64,000 nucleotides of DNA from Helicobacteraceae bacterium (GTDB taxonomy: Bacteria; Campylobacterota; Campylobacteria; Campylobacterales; Sulfurimonadaceae). The position numbers and the translations under genes were made by a program. The notes below the pieces were generated by a model, which saw only the letters and a list, made by a program, of their open reading frames with translations, did not search any database and was not told the DNA's origin. Where the stretch lies: NCBI GenBank assembly GCA_947498025.1, contig CANMJR010000012.1:1-64000 (forward strand), read 5' to 3'. Positions 44,282 to 55,056 of the stretch are shown one piece after another; the first letter of the stretch is position 1, and each line of letters begins with the position of its first letter.

Positions 44282-45460
44282 TTAAACTAATACATGCCCC
44301 ACAAATTTACTCATGTTGTTCATGATTTCTGAACCTTTTCTAAAACTCATTCCACAAGCCTCATAGGCAAAGAAAATACCCGCTTGGTATTTTGCTCCAT
44401 CTGCATCTTTTGGAAATGCTACATACTCTTGATACACTTTTTTGTAGTTGCCGTAGGGACCTTCGAGTTGTTCCAAAACAGTGCCGTTTGCATCTATGAT
44501 TTTAGTATTTGCACCCTCTCTTCCAAAGACTGTTTTTTCTACATGTTTGATGCCTTCGAGTGGCTCGAAAGAGGTCTTCAGCAGATAGGGCGAATCAGGA
44601 AAAAGGTCGCATAAAATTTTCATTATCCCTTTTGATTGGAAGAGCAAGGTATATGCCGGATTGAGAATAATCGCTTTTTGATTTTTTATAATATTTGTGA
44701 GAGTCGTCGCCAATTCCGGTTCATCAGTTGCAATATCTTCCCATGGATAGAGTTTAAACCAGTACTCATACTCATTATTGTCGGCATCGAATATACCATC
44801 TTCGCTAAACTTTACATGTTGCAGATACTCAAAACCTGTATTAAACCCTGCATCTGCCGCCATTTGTTGAAGAAGTTTTGTTGTAGCCTCCTCTTCATCA
44901 TTTCCTTCAACCGATGAGAAGAGTATTTTCCAGCCATCATATCTCTCATCAAAAGCATCAGTGTCATCAAAGAGAGTGATGAGTCTCTTGAAGTTTTCAC
45001 TAATCGCAGCATACACATTGTTGAATTGCTTCTCTTCATCCATTTTGTTATGTTTGAGCATTCCCCATTGGAGCAGGGCAGTCTCAAAGAGTGCCGTTGG
45101 CGTATCTGCATTGAACTCTATCAGTTTTATAGGCTGATTATCCACTCCGCCTGCCAAATCAAAACGACCGTAAAGATGCCAATGGACATCATTTTCCCAA
45201 CTCTTTTTGATGGTTTCAATAAGATTAAACGGGATACCTAAGTCAAAAAAAAGATTGTTCTCTATGACATATCCTGCTGCTTCAGCGTACATGTCATATA
45301 TCTCATTTACAGCCTCATAGTATGCTTCTGCTTCTTGCGCGGTTACTTTAACCAATGCATTGCTTATATATTTAGTTCCATCTCTGTCTGTATGCCAACT
45401 AAAGCCTAACTCTTCAAGTGATTTGTCATCGAGCGGATTGATTTTTTGTAGTGTTATCAT
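44282..45460 (-). CDS. Glutathionylspermidine-synthase-like ATP-grasp protein
   Basis: A 392-residue protein of the glutathionylspermidine synthase preATP-grasp family (E. coli YgiC/YjfC type, Campylobacter Cj0372 type). Visible family segments are YGRFDLAGG, LIEFNADTPTALFETALLQW, FSSVEGNDEEEATTKLLQQM, KAIILNPAYTLLFQSKGIM, LKTSFEPL and VFGREGANTKII. It lacks the amidase domain of true glutathionylspermidine synthetase, and the substrate is unknown. It directly follows the UPF0323 lipoprotein gene (gap of 2), a pairing seen in Campylobacter. Confidence 0.82.
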   Translation of the reverse strand: MITLQKINPLDDKSLEELGFSWHTDRDGTKYISNALVKVTAQEAEAYYEAVNEIYDMYAEAAGYVIENNLFFDLGIPFNLIETIKKSWENDVHWHLYGRFDLAGGVDNQPIKLIEFNADTPTALFETALLQWGMLKHNKMDEEKQFNNVYAAISENFKRLITLFDDTDAFDERYDGWKILFSSVEGNDEEEATTKLLQQMAADAGFNTGFEYLQHVKFSEDGIFDADNNEYEYWFKLYPWEDIATDEPELATTLTNIIKNQKAIILNPAYTLLFQSKGIMKILCDLFPDSPYLLKTSFEPLEGIKHVEKTVFGREGANTKIIDANGTVLEQLEGPYGNYKKVYQEYVAFPKDADGAKYQAGIFFAYEACGMSFRKGSEIMNNMSKFVGHVLV

Positions 45461-45462
45461 AA

Positions 45463-46089
45463 TTAACTCCCATAACTTGAACTGGATGTGCTGCTTTTTG
45501 TTGCACTTGAAGAAGCACTTGAAGCACTATTACCTCCAAAAAAACTTTTTTTGGGTGCGGTTGAAGAAGCGGTTGCTGAAGACCCTCCGGTAGAAGTACC
45601 CCCTGCAGAAGGAGCTGAACGGCTATAGGCACTTTGGTTTGCTGAAGCAGCATTTCTTGAAAAGTTTTTATTATTCATCAACGAATTTGCAATCATATTT
45701 CCCATGAGAGCTCCGCCCGCCGCTGCGAGTATGGTTCCGGCAAGCCCCATTCCTCCGCCGCTTTGATTGTTTGAAACAGTTTCAGATGTTCCATTTTCAA
45801 CTTTTTTGTACTCCTCACTTGCGAGAGCCTTCATCTCCTCTTCGTTTAAAATTCTCTCGGTAACTTTTCCATCGGCATCTTTTTCGCGGATAATTGCACG
45901 GCTGGGTCCATCTGTTGGCATCTCTTCAACTATAGTGTATTTTCCATCTATTTGTTGTTCTATGATTAAAAATTTATTTTGTTGTTTCTGCTCTTCATGC
46001 TTAGATTCACAGCCGCTTATAAGGCTCATCATAATCAGACCTGCGCTTCCTAGCGCTACACCACCGGCTATTGAAGAAATATGTTTCAT
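45463..46089 (-). CDS. UPF0323-type lipoprotein
   Basis: A 208-residue lipoprotein. A signal sequence ends in the lipobox LISGCESK, with the lipidated Cys at about 27. The middle part is charged (FLIIEQQIDGKYTIVEEMPT, AIIREKDADGKVTERIL), and the second half has a glycine-rich membrane-like stretch (MGLAGTILAAAGGALMGNMI) and a long Ser/Ala-rich tail. It resembles Campylobacter Cj0371, which is also next to an ATP-grasp gene. It overlaps the Sua5-like gene upstream by four bases. Function is unknown. Confidence 0.75.
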   Translation of the reverse strand: MKHISSIAGGVALGSAGLIMMSLISGCESKHEEQKQQNKFLIIEQQIDGKYTIVEEMPTDGPSRAIIREKDADGKVTERILNEEEMKALASEEYKKVENGTSETVSNNQSGGGMGLAGTILAAAGGALMGNMIANSLMNNKNFSRNAASANQSAYSRSAPSAGGTSTGGSSATASSTAPKKSFFGGNSASSASSSATKSSTSSSSYGS

Positions 46090-46517
46090 CGTATCTTTTT
46101 CCTTTTAACATGGTTTATTTTAATAAGGTTCGAAGAACCACTCTCATGTAATCCATTTTTATCTTCTATGATTATATCCGCTTTACTCTCACAAAACTCT
46201 CTGTCAAACTCTCTGTTGGATTCATTTGCTGAGGTTGAAAAGTACCAAGTGGAGTTTCGAAGTATATTGGAATCAAGTAAACTTTTAGCAACTCTAAATG
46301 CCTTGTTTTTTACAATAAATGTTGTTTTTTTGGAGCGGCGAACTCTATTTTTTTGGCTTGAGGGGACTCTAATTTGCTCAAATAACAAATCTCTAAAACT
46401 AGAGTAAACTTTTATAAAAGGTTTTGATTCTTTTCTAGACTTTATCTCATAAAGCCTAGATTCATTTTGAGAGAGAAAACCGACGGTAGTGTCGGTTTGC
46501 ATAAGTATTACGCTCAT
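46086..46517 (-). CDS. Short Sua5/YciO/YrdC-like protein
   Basis: A 143-residue protein whose N-terminus, ILMQTDTTVGFLSQNESRLYEIKSRKESKPF, follows the YrdC/Sua5 pattern TDTVYGL...L..IK.R....P. It is much shorter than threonylcarbamoyl-AMP synthase (about 190-200 residues), and the middle is divergent and basic (RRSKKTTFIVKNKAFRVAKS). A degenerate YrdC-fold protein that binds RNA or nucleotide is likely; enzyme activity is uncertain. It lies four bases after carB and overlaps the lipoprotein gene (ATGA), so it is probably in the carB transcript. Confidence 0.65.
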   Translation of the reverse strand: MSVILMQTDTTVGFLSQNESRLYEIKSRKESKPFIKVYSSFRDLLFEQIRVPSSQKNRVRRSKKTTFIVKNKAFRVAKSLLDSNILRNSTWYFSTSANESNREFDREFCESKADIIIEDKNGLHESGSSNLIKINHVKRKKIR

Positions 46518-46520
46518 AAC

Positions 46521-49500
46521 TCAAGCTAAAAAATCTTGAAGTGCTTGCACATCCGACCAAGAGTCATCGCCCATCTCATCGAGGGCAAGAATCACCGCTC
46601 GTGCAGCACTGAGCGTTGTAAAATAGGGAATATTTTTTCTAAGTACCTCTTGACGAATAACAACCGCATCTTTTTTAGAGGTGTTATTATCTGAGGTGTT
46701 GATTGCCATATGAATCTCATCGTTTTTCATGCTGTCTTCTATATTTGGACGACCCTCGGAGATTTTAAATACTCTCTCACATGGAACTCCGGCTGCTTCG
46801 ATAATTGCTTGCGTGCCTTTTGTTGCAACAAGTTTAAAGCCGTGTCTATGAAGACCTTTCGCAATCTCAGGTGCATGAGTTTTGTCTGTATCGATAAAAG
46901 AGAGAAAGCACGTACCGCTTGTCGGAATTTTATTTCCGGCAGAGATTTGAGCTTTTGCAAAACTGATACCGAAGTTTGAGCTGATACCCATAACTTCGCC
47001 CGTTGATTTCATCTCTGGGCTTAGAGTTAAATCTGCACCATAGAGTTTATGAAATGGAAATACTGCTTCTTTTACAGATACATGGTCTTTAAGAAGAGGT
47101 TTTAAAAGCCCATTCTCTTCTGTCACAATATTGTAGTTATCATAGTATTTTAGGGCACTTCTAAGCGTCTCTCCAACCATGACGCGTGTTGCAACTTTTG
47201 CTAATGGCATACCGGTAGCTTTACTTACAAACGGAACAGTTCTACTTGCTCTTGGATTTACTTCGATAAGATAAATCTCGTTTTGAAAAATAGCGTATTG
47301 AACATTCATAAGCCCAACTACGCCAAGTCCGAGCGCAATAGTTTTAGTCTGCTGCTCTACATTCGCAATCATCTCTTTTGAAAGATTTACGGGAGGAAGA
47401 GAACATGCGCTGTCACCTGAGTGAATTCCAGCTTCTTCAATGTGCTGCATGACAGAGCCGATATAAACATCCACCCCATCACAAATGGCATCTACATCAA
47501 GCTCTATTGCCTGATCTAAAAATTTGTCTATTAAAACCGGAGCATCGTTACTTACGGAAATTGCCAAGTCCATGTACTGCTTGAGCTCACTTTCCGAGTA
47601 AACGATACGCATACCTCGACCACCAAGAACGAAAGAGGGGCGAACAAGTACAGGATATCCCAATCTCTCAGCTATTACATAGGACTCCTCTTTTGTTCTA
47701 GCAAGTCCATTTTCCGGTTGTTTCAGTCCATATGCAATAACAAAGTCAGAAAATTTTTCTCTATCTTCCGCTAAGTCGATTACAGCAGAAGGAGTTCCAG
47801 AGATTTTTGCACCAATCTCTGTGAGAGCATTTGCAAGTTTGAGTGGAGTTTGTCCGCCAAAGTGAACAATAATTCCATCCGGATTTTCATTTTCAATGAC
47901 TGCTCTTACATGCTCAAAGTCTATCGGCTCAAAGTAGAGAACATCCGAAGTATCGTAGTCTGTTGAGACCGTTTCAGGATTACAGTTGTACATGATTGTC
48001 TCAATATCCATCTCTTTTAGTGCAAAAGCGGCATGAACGCAGCAGTAGTCAAACTCAATTCCTTGTCCAATTCTGTTTGGTCCACCGCCTAGAATAAGAA
48101 CTTTTTTCTTATCGCTTATACGGTTTTTTACATTTGGCAATTTTGTTATGTTTGTTGTTGAGTAGAGGTAGGGAGTAAGTGCTTCAAACTCTGCCGAACA
48201 TGTATCCACTTCATTATACTCAAAATTTACACCTAGCTCTTTTCTAGCTTTGTAAACATCATTTTCGCTTACTTTTTTACTTGAATTTTTTGCGATAAGT
48301 TGAGAGATGCGTTTGTCAGAAAAACCATCCACTTTCAGGCTTCTCATAAACTCTTCATCTGTTAAAGCTTTATCTGTGATTGTACTCTCAGATTTTATAA
48401 TCTCTTCAAGTTGGTATAAAAACCAAGGGTCAATCTGGCATGTGGAGAACATCTCCTCAACGCTCATACCGCGGCGAAAGCCCTCAGCTACATAAAGAAT
48501 GCGGTCTGCATTTGGACGGCGAATCTCATGTTGCACGAATTCTGTCTCGGCATCTATCTCATCGAAGCCGCACAATCCGGTCTCTAATGAGCAAAGAGCT
48601 TTTTGAATAGACTCTTTAAAAGTTCGACCTATTGCCATTACTTCACCGACTGATTTCATACTTGTACTGAGTGTATTTTCGGCTTCCGGAAATTTCTCAA
48701 ATGTAAAGCGAGGAATTTTTGTAACAATATAATCTATAACCGGCTCAAAAGAGGCAGGTGTTCCCGTGATGTCGTTCGTAATCTCATCAAGGGTAAAGCC
48801 GACAGCCAAAAGCGTCGCAACTTTTGCAATTGGGTAGCCGGTAGCTTTAGATGCAAGAGCAGAAGAGCGGCTTACACGAGGATTCATCTCAATTACAATC
48901 ATTCTTCCTGTTTTTGGGTCGATTGAGAACTGAACATTGCTCCCTCCCGTATCGACACCAATCTCTCTTAAAATATCAAAAGATGCATTACGCATTCTCT
49001 GATACTCTTTATCGGTTAAAGTAAGGGCAGGGGCGACAGTAATGCTGTCTCCTGTATGAACGCCCATAGGATCGAAGTTTTCTATGGCACATACAATGAT
49101 GCAGTTATCCGCTTTGTCACGAATAACCTCCATTTCATACTCTTTCCACCCAAGAAGAGATTCTTCAATTAGAATTTCACTCACAGGAGATTCATCTAAT
49201 CCGCGAGCTGCAAGTTTTTTAAACTCATCCATGTTGTACGCAACACCGCTTCCGCCGCCTGCAAGTGTAAATGAGGCTCTGATAATTATAGGGAAACCTA
49301 TCTCATTTGCGGCTTCGAGCGCATCATCCATATTGTAGGCATACTTTGAAAATGGCAAATCCATGCCGATTTTTATCATGGCATCTTTGAATGCAAGACG
49401 GTCTTCGCCTTTGTGGATAGCTTCAGGAGTTGCACCCAAAAATTCTATCCCCTCAAGCATCCCTTTGTTATACATGCTCGTTGCTACATTGAGTGCTGTC

Positions 49501-49778
49501 TGCCCACCCATCGTAGGTAAAATAGCATCAACATTCTCTTTTTTTATGATTCTTGCAATTACATCTTCTTTGATTGGTTCTATGTAAGTTCTATCAGCAA
49601 ACTCTGGGTCTGTCATAATAGTTGCGGGATTTGAGTTTATAAGAACTACGCGATAGCCCAACTCTTTTAATGTTTTAACTGCTTGTGTTCCTGAGTAGTC
49701 AAACTCACATGCCTGTCCAATTATAATTGGACCGGAGCCAATGAGTAAAATCGTCTTAATATCGGTGCGTTTTGGCAT
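46521..49778 (-). CDS. carB: Carbamoyl phosphate synthase large subunit
   Basis: A 1085-residue enzyme with two homologous ATP-grasp halves that makes carbamoyl phosphate for arginine and pyrimidines. The first half opens with [20 protein letters not shown]. The second half opens near residue 563 with [20 protein letters not shown]. Each carries the glycine-rich ATP-grasp loop ([19 protein letters not shown]). The C-terminal domain from about 945 on is the allosteric MGS-like domain. The length matches E. coli CarB (1073). No carA is adjacent. pyrC is in the same window but far away. Confidence 0.96.
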   Translation of the reverse strand: MPKRTDIKTILLIGSGPIIIGQACEFDYSGTQAVKTLKELGYRVVLINSNPATIMTDPEFADRTYIEPIKEDVIARIIKKENVDAILPTMGGQTALNVATSMYNKGMLEGIEFLGATPEAIHKGEDRLAFKDAMIKIGMDLPFSKYAYNMDDALEAANEIGFPIIIRASFTLAGGGSGVAYNMDEFKKLAARGLDESPVSEILIEESLLGWKEYEMEVIRDKADNCIIVCAIENFDPMGVHTGDSITVAPALTLTDKEYQRMRNASFDILREIGVDTGGSNVQFSIDPKTGRMIVIEMNPRVSRSSALASKATGYPIAKVATLLAVGFTLDEITNDITGTPASFEPVIDYIVTKIPRFTFEKFPEAENTLSTSMKSVGEVMAIGRTFKESIQKALCSLETGLCGFDEIDAETEFVQHEIRRPNADRILYVAEGFRRGMSVEEMFSTCQIDPWFLYQLEEIIKSESTITDKALTDEEFMRSLKVDGFSDKRISQLIAKNSSKKVSENDVYKARKELGVNFEYNEVDTCSAEFEALTPYLYSTTNITKLPNVKNRISDKKKVLILGGGPNRIGQGIEFDYCCVHAAFALKEMDIETIMYNCNPETVSTDYDTSDVLYFEPIDFEHVRAVIENENPDGIIVHFGGQTPLKLANALTEIGAKISGTPSAVIDLAEDREKFSDFVIAYGLKQPENGLARTKEESYVIAERLGYPVLVRPSFVLGGRGMRIVYSESELKQYMDLAISVSNDAPVLIDKFLDQAIELDVDAICDGVDVYIGSVMQHIEEAGIHSGDSACSLPPVNLSKEMIANVEQQTKTIALGLGVVGLMNVQYAIFQNEIYLIEVNPRASRTVPFVSKATGMPLAKVATRVMVGETLRSALKYYDNYNIVTEENGLLKPLLKDHVSVKEAVFPFHKLYGADLTLSPEMKSTGEVMGISSNFGISFAKAQISAGNKIPTSGTCFLSFIDTDKTHAPEIAKGLHRHGFKLVATKGTQAIIEAAGVPCERVFKISEGRPNIEDSMKNDEIHMAINTSDNNTSKKDAVVIRQEVLRKNIPYFTTLSAARAVILALDEMGDDSWSDVQALQDFLA

Positions 49779-49862
49779 TTTTTACCTTTTAAATATATAT
49801 AAAAAAATTTGTTTATTATAGATAAAAGGCACTTAAAATTTGATGAGTTTTTACCTTTTTTT

Positions 49863-50597
49863 TTAATATTTAAAGGTGTATATAAGAGAAACTAATCCTG
49901 AATAAATATAATCATCTTCGACTATCGGACTTTTTATAGCCTGGATAGGAAGTTTTTCTGCTTTTATATTCATAAACGCCGACAGGTTGCCTACGAGAGG
50001 ATATTTTATATAAGTTTGTGCTCCATATTGAATAGAATTATCTATGCTATATGCGGGTCTTGATGCTGTAGCTTCGCTAGGTGAAACTCCATAGTAGTAA
50101 TCCATGAAATTGGATGAATTATATGTTAGTATTAGGCTAGGATAGAAGGTGATATTATTATGTTCAAATTGATACCCGACTTCTGATTTTACAATCCAAG
50201 TGTTATGGCGAGATAGCACATCAGTTAACGCTAAGACTTCAATATATGCATCATAAAAATTAGCACTGAATGCTGTTCCACCCTCGATTGAACTCTCTCT
50301 GTCTTGCATGCCTATGAGATAAATAGAATCTGTCGCTCTGTATTGATTTACTCTAGGTTCGGCTGTCAAGGAGAATCCCCATCCGTAATCTTCTCCTTTG
50401 CTACCCAAAAAGTAGGCTCCGACTCTTGTCCATTTAACATAAAAAGTTGAGTTATCAAAGAAGATAACGGGTGAAGGCGTTACTATTGAACCAACATCTT
50501 TGTAAGGCTGTGTCTGCATGTATGCACCGGCACCTAAGGTTAGTTTCTCTGCCATTAAAGTAGAAATCAACACAACTAAAAAAATAATATATCTCAT
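49863..50597 (-). CDS. MipA/OmpV-family outer membrane protein
   Basis: A 244-residue predicted beta-barrel with a signal peptide (residues 1-16, RYIIFLVVLISTLMA) and a terminal aromatic residue (IYTFKY) as outer-membrane proteins have. The sequence alternates in short strands (GWGFSLTAEPRVNQY, TWIVKSEVGYQFEHNNITFY, YSGLVSLIYTFKY). MipA/OmpV proteins include murein-hydrolase scaffold proteins, fitting the neighbouring mreC and mreB. It overlaps mreC by four bases. Confidence 0.75.
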   Translation of the reverse strand: MRYIIFLVVLISTLMAEKLTLGAGAYMQTQPYKDVGSIVTPSPVIFFDNSTFYVKWTRVGAYFLGSKGEDYGWGFSLTAEPRVNQYRATDSIYLIGMQDRESSIEGGTAFSANFYDAYIEVLALTDVLSRHNTWIVKSEVGYQFEHNNITFYPSLILTYNSSNFMDYYYGVSPSEATASRPAYSIDNSIQYGAQTYIKYPLVGNLSAFMNIKAEKLPIQAIKSPIVEDDYIYSGLVSLIYTFKY

Positions 50598-51355
50598 CGA
50601 ACACTCCGAATCATGTGAAAATAGTTAGGGTCATTAGCCCTATAGTATGGCTGTATAACAGCATCCTGATACCCCTGTGATTTTGTCACGGAGAGTACTT
50701 TGCCAACTTTTAAACCTTTAAAAAATATATTGTCCAATCCTGAGCTGATTACTTCATCCCCCTCTTTTATATTAAACCATGCAGGTATAAATTTGACAAC
50801 TAAAAATTCAGAGTTATTTCCATGCGCAATTCCCGGTGCCAAATTTTCTCCTACGAAAACGGCGTATGAACTTTTTACATCTTTGTTTAAAAGACCTAAA
50901 GGTTTCCCATTCTTGGGCACAACAATTCCTGCAACAAGTTCATTGTGCGTTAATCCATATATTTTTGAAGGGTCATAGTTTTTTACATCTAACCAAACTC
51001 TGTTTAAATCTCCGAACTCTTCATAAGAGAGTGTTCTGACAAGTTCAACTTCAGGATTGGTTTTTAGGGTAGAATTATTCTCCTTGAGTAGATCATTTAC
51101 CTCAGAAGCTAATTGCTGCATGACAAGGTGATTATTTTCATACTGTTTTAAATTCTTCTCAAGAAGTGCTATCTGCTCTGCTTGAAAAGTGTGTTTATGG
51201 ATTTTTTTTTCTGCAAACTCTACGGCATTATGATAGTTTGATTTAAGGTAGTTAAGTGATGAGATAATTGGCGCTTGAATAGCGTCACTATAATAAAGCG
51301 CACCCATAAAGAGTGCAGCAAATATAAATATAAAGCTAAATAGCTTCTTACTCAT
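50594..51355 (-). CDS. mreC: Rod shape-determining protein MreC
   Basis: A 253-residue bitopic membrane protein: a TM segment at about residues 5-23, a coiled coil (about 55-95, IALLEKNLKQYENNHLVMQQ), and the periplasmic beta-rich MreC domain. The domain carries VAGIVVPKNGKPLGLLNKDV and VISSGLDNIFFKGLKVGKV. It links MreB filaments to cell wall synthesis. It overlaps mreB by eight bases and mipA by four, so the three are translated from one message. No mreD is seen next to it. Confidence 0.9.
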   Translation of the reverse strand: MSKKLFSFIFIFAALFMGALYYSDAIQAPIISSLNYLKSNYHNAVEFAEKKIHKHTFQAEQIALLEKNLKQYENNHLVMQQLASEVNDLLKENNSTLKTNPEVELVRTLSYEEFGDLNRVWLDVKNYDPSKIYGLTHNELVAGIVVPKNGKPLGLLNKDVKSSYAVFVGENLAPGIAHGNNSEFLVVKFIPAWFNIKEGDEVISSGLDNIFFKGLKVGKVLSVTKSQGYQDAVIQPYYRANDPNYFHMIRSVR

Positions 51356-52385
51356 TTTCGAATAGTTCTTGTAGGAGGTCTATCTCTTCAAGTGCACGAC
51401 CGGTTCCTCGTGCTACGGCTAGCAGTGGCTCATCTGCGACATATACAGGAATTCTTACGATATCGGATAGGTATTTGTCCAATTGACGAATAAGTGCTCC
51501 ACCGCCGGTTAGGATGATGCCGTGATTTACAATATCTCCTGCCAAGTCAGGAGGCATTTTTTCAAGTACATCTCTTAGTGCTTCAGCTATCTCTTTGAGT
51601 GGCTCAATCATAGCTTCTCGTGCGTCTTCACTTGTTAACTCTACAGTGCTAAGAAGACCTTCTACCTGATCTCTTCCGTTTACTACCATTGTGAGCTCTA
51701 CATCAAGAGTAACAGCAGTACCTATATTTATCTTAATCTCTTCTGCTACTCGTTCGCCTATAAGCAAGTTGTACTTTTTTCTAACATAGTTGATTATGCC
51801 TTGGTCGATTTTATCACCGGCAGTACGAATAGATTTTGAGAGAACAAGTCCACCGAGAGATACAACCCCGATTTCAGTTGTTCCTCCACCGATGTCAACA
51901 ACTAAGTTACCCTGAGGCTCACGGATATCAATACCTGCACCGATAGCCGCTGCCATTGGCTCTTCAATAAGAAAAACCTCTCTAGCTCCGGCACTAAGAG
52001 CAGATTCACGAACAGCTTTTCTCTCAACCTGCGTCAGTCCGTAAGGTACACAGATGATAATTCTAGGACTAATAAGGGAGCTTCTTCCATGCGCTTTTTC
52101 GATAAATTTTCTAATCATCTTCTCAGTCATATCAAAGTCGGCAATTACCCCATCTCTCATAGGACGAATAGCTTTTATATTGCCGGGAGTTTTCCCGACC
52201 ATATCTTTTGCTTCTTGTCCAACTGCCAAAACCCTCTGCTGACCATGCTTTTCAGTTTTTACTGCTACAACCGACGGCTCATTAATGATGATACCTCTCC
52301 CTTTAGCTATAACAATTGTATTTGCCGTTCCTAAATCTATTGATAAATCGTTTGAAAAAAGCCCTATTAATTTATTGAATATCAT
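51348..52385 (-). CDS. mreB: Rod shape-determining protein MreB
   Basis: A 345-residue bacterial actin. ATP-binding motifs: DLGTANTIVIAKGRGI (phosphate 1), VVDIGGGTTEIGVVSL (phosphate 2) and ILTGGGALIRQL (adenosine). The loop EEPMAAAIGAGIDI is also characteristic. It directs rod-shape wall growth under the inner membrane. It follows clpX by 13 bases and overlaps mreC. Confidence 0.96.
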   Translation of the reverse strand: MIFNKLIGLFSNDLSIDLGTANTIVIAKGRGIIINEPSVVAVKTEKHGQQRVLAVGQEAKDMVGKTPGNIKAIRPMRDGVIADFDMTEKMIRKFIEKAHGRSSLISPRIIICVPYGLTQVERKAVRESALSAGAREVFLIEEPMAAAIGAGIDIREPQGNLVVDIGGGTTEIGVVSLGGLVLSKSIRTAGDKIDQGIINYVRKKYNLLIGERVAEEIKINIGTAVTLDVELTMVVNGRDQVEGLLSTVELTSEDAREAMIEPLKEIAEALRDVLEKMPPDLAGDIVNHGIILTGGGALIRQLDKYLSDIVRIPVYVADEPLLAVARGTGRALEEIDLLQELFENE

Positions 52386-52398
52386 CTATTTATCTACC

Positions 52399-53643
52399 TT
52401 ATGCTATTTTTTTTGTTGATTTTTTAATATATACCGGACTCTCGTTGTTCTCAATTACCTCTTTGGTGATTAAAACTTCATAACCGCTGTACTCTGGAAG
52501 TTCATACATAATATCTATCATATTTTCTTCCAAAATTGCACGAAGTCCACGAGCTCCTGTTTTTCTTTTAATAGCTTTTTTCGCAATTGCTTTAATTGCA
52601 TCCTCTTCAAAGTTTAACTCAACTTCATCAATTGAAAATAATTTTTTATACTGTCTAATGAGGGAGTTCTTTGGTTCTGTAAGTATGCGAACCATGTCCT
52701 CTTCCGTAATCTCATTGAGGGAGGCAATAATAGGTAATCTTCCGACAAGTTCAGGAATAAGTCCAAAACTTACTAAGTCATGAGGCTCCACCATATCATA
52801 TGTCGTCTTCTGCTCCTCTTTTGTCTTTTTATCATGACCAAAGCCGAGTACATTCTCACCCTGCTTTTTCTTGAGAATTTCATCAAGTCCATCAAATGCT
52901 CCGCCACAAATAAATAGTATTCCTGTTGTATCGATAGCCGTAAAATCTTGGTTAGGATGTTTTCTTCCGCCTTTTGGGGGAATATTTACGGATGAGCCTT
53001 CGATTATTTTTAAGAGTGCTTGTTGAACGCCTTCTCCTGAAACATCACGAGTGATAGAGCGATTTTCACTCATTCTTGCAATTTTATCAACTTCATCTAT
53101 AAAAACTATTCCTTGCTCAGCTCTTTTAACATCTCCGTCTGCCGCTTGAAGAAGTTTTGTAAGAATATTTTCAACATCCTCTCCGACATATCCGGCTTCT
53201 GTTAAGCTTGTAGCATCCGCTATGGCAATAGGAACATTGAGAACTCTAGCAATTGTTTGTGCCATCAGCGTTTTACCGCTTCCTGTCGGTCCAATAAGCA
53301 GAACATTGGATTTTGCTATTTCCGTATCATCCTCTACTATATTTTTGCCTTTAAAAATTCTTTTATAGTGGTTATAAACAGCTACGCTCAAAAGTTTTCT
53401 AGCTCTCTCTTGCCCGATTATATAATCGCCCAAAAATTTATCTAACTCTTTGGGAGTCATTAACTCGTTCACTGCATTAACGAGATGCTCTTCTTTTGAG
53501 TCATGTGCCGTATGCTCATCTCCAAACATAATTTTATACGCTGAAGTTACACAGTTTTTACAGATGTAAACACCGTTTCCGGCAATAAGTGGATTAATCT
53601 CACTCTCTCTGGCATCACAAAAGCTACAATGTCTATGTGTCAT
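52399..53643 (-). CDS. clpX: ATP-dependent Clp protease ATP-binding subunit ClpX
   Basis: A 414-residue AAA+ unfoldase. The N-terminal zinc domain has two CxxC pairs (HCSFCDARE and YICKNCVTS). The Walker A motif is [12 protein letters not shown], the Walker B is [12 protein letters not shown], and the pore loop [15 protein letters not shown] follows. The C-terminal lid contains [20 protein letters not shown]. The order lpxA-clpX-mreB-mreC is common in Campylobacterota. Confidence 0.97.
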   Translation of the reverse strand: MTHRHCSFCDARESEINPLIAGNGVYICKNCVTSAYKIMFGDEHTAHDSKEEHLVNAVNELMTPKELDKFLGDYIIGQERARKLLSVAVYNHYKRIFKGKNIVEDDTEIAKSNVLLIGPTGSGKTLMAQTIARVLNVPIAIADATSLTEAGYVGEDVENILTKLLQAADGDVKRAEQGIVFIDEVDKIARMSENRSITRDVSGEGVQQALLKIIEGSSVNIPPKGGRKHPNQDFTAIDTTGILFICGGAFDGLDEILKKKQGENVLGFGHDKKTKEEQKTTYDMVEPHDLVSFGLIPELVGRLPIIASLNEITEEDMVRILTEPKNSLIRQYKKLFSIDEVELNFEEDAIKAIAKKAIKRKTGARGLRAILEENMIDIMYELPEYSGYEVLITKEVIENNESPVYIKKSTKKIA

Positions 53644-53710
53644 ATATTTTTCCTATTATCAATTCTTACGGTATCGGAAATAATTCCGCTACCTGCGTTA
53701 ACACTTGGTT

Positions 53711-53748
53711 TTCTTCGGCAGAAGACCCAAGGCACTAGTGCCTTTTTT
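53711..53748 (+). terminator. Tandem hairpins with T-run between lpxA and clpX
   Basis: GGTTTTCT-TCGGC-AGAAGACC is followed by the perfect palindrome GGCACTAGTGCC at 53731-53742 and six Ts. This is a textbook terminator on the plus strand, but both neighbouring genes are read on the minus strand. On that strand the hairpins have no T-run after them. Confidence 0.5.
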
Positions 53749-53757
53749 GAGATATAT

Positions 53758-54546
53758 TTATACATTTTTTCGCTCATATGGAATTCCGCGTTTTGTTTTT
53801 AGTACGAAGTTACAAAGGTTGTGGACTAAATGGTTCTGTGTATTTTCTATTAGTTCATTAGCAATATCTTTGAGTGGTTTTCCTGATTCAAAAAGTTCTC
53901 TGTATGCAACTTTTAATTCATCTATCTCATCTCTTTTTAGGTTTCTTCTAAGACCTGTTAAGTTTAGACCTCTCAGATAGGCACGATTTCCCTCAGCTAA
54001 ACAAAAAGGAGGAACATCTTGGGCAAGTGCCGAAGCACCGGCTATCATGGCATAATCGCCAATATGGACAAACTGATGAATAGGAGTCATTCCGCCGATA
54101 ACCGCATAATCCCCCATCTCAACATGTCCGGCGAGCGTTGCAGCATTTGCTAAAATACAGTGATTTCCTATAATTACATCATGTCCGATGTGAACGTAAC
54201 CCATAAAAAGATTATGAGAGCCGATGATAGTTTTTCCGCCACCGCCCTTTGTTCCTGGGTTAAAAAGTGTAAACTCTCTTATTATGTTGAAATCGCCTAT
54301 CACAAGCTCAACATCTTCGCCTGCAAATTTTAAATCTTGCGGTACAGAACCGATAACGGCATGGGAATATATATGATTACTTTTGCCGATAGTTGTTTTT
54401 CCGTAGATTGCCGTACTTTGCTCAATCTTGGTTCCATCACCTATTGTTGTTTGTGATGAGATGAGACAGTATGCTCCAATCTCTACATCTTTTCCGATAA
54501 TAGCACCATCTTCAATGATAGCTAGTGGAGAAATTTTATAACTCAA
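53758..54546 (-). CDS. lpxA: UDP-N-acetylglucosamine O-acyltransferase
   Basis: A 262-residue left-handed beta-helix enzyme that starts lipid A synthesis. Hexapeptide repeats fill residues about 5-185 (ISPLAIIEDGAIIGKDVEIG, IGKSNHIYSHAVIGS, FMGYVHIGHDVIIGNHCIL with the catalytic histidine region). A helical C-terminal domain follows. It stands 11 bases after fabZ, the usual pairing for acyl-chain supply to lipid A. Confidence 0.95.
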   Translation of the reverse strand: MSYKISPLAIIEDGAIIGKDVEIGAYCLISSQTTIGDGTKIEQSTAIYGKTTIGKSNHIYSHAVIGSVPQDLKFAGEDVELVIGDFNIIREFTLFNPGTKGGGGKTIIGSHNLFMGYVHIGHDVIIGNHCILANAATLAGHVEMGDYAVIGGMTPIHQFVHIGDYAMIAGASALAQDVPPFCLAEGNRAYLRGLNLTGLRRNLKRDEIDELKVAYRELFESGKPLKDIANELIENTQNHLVHNLCNFVLKTKRGIPYERKNV

Positions 54547-54557
54547 TATTTTTCCTT

Positions 54558-55007
54558 TTACTTATCAACTATCATAGCTTTGAGTTCAGCCTGAGAGACC
54601 AAATTGTCATCTACGAAAGCTTTTCCGTCAAGTACCCAAATAGAGCCTTTGCGTTTTATAACGCTTATTCTATACTCTAATCTATCACCCGGTTTCACAG
54701 GAGCACGAAATTTTGCGTTGTCGATGCTCATAAAATAGACAACTTTTTTAGCAGCTTCTTCTTCCGTCATGTCATCCATGCTTTTAAATGCCAGAATGCC
54801 GCCAGCCTGAGCCATTCCTTCTAAAATCATAACACCCGGGTAAATTGGATGCCCCGGAAAGTGACCTTGAAATACATTGTCGCCGATAGTTACATTTTTA
54901 AAACCTACTAAAGTTTCATTTTTGACAATATCCGTAACCCGGTCTAGAAGTAAAAAAGGATAACGATGAGGTATGATTTTTTGAATTTCGACGACATCCA
55001 TAGTCAT
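54558..55007 (-). CDS. fabZ: 3-hydroxyacyl-ACP dehydratase FabZ
   Basis: A 149-residue hot-dog-fold dehydratase of fatty acid synthesis. The N-terminal [17 protein letters not shown] and the catalytic segment [20 protein letters not shown], with active-site His and Glu, are clear. It overlaps no gene and lies 49 bases after queH. With lpxA it sets the balance between fatty acids and lipid A. Confidence 0.96.
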   Translation of the reverse strand: MTMDVVEIQKIIPHRYPFLLLDRVTDIVKNETLVGFKNVTIGDNVFQGHFPGHPIYPGVMILEGMAQAGGILAFKSMDDMTEEEAAKKVVYFMSIDNAKFRAPVKPGDRLEYRISVIKRKGSIWVLDGKAFVDDNLVSQAELKAMIVDK

Positions 55008-55056
55008 GAGTAAAAGCCTTGTATGATTAATTTTGGCTATTTTACCCGAACTTTCA

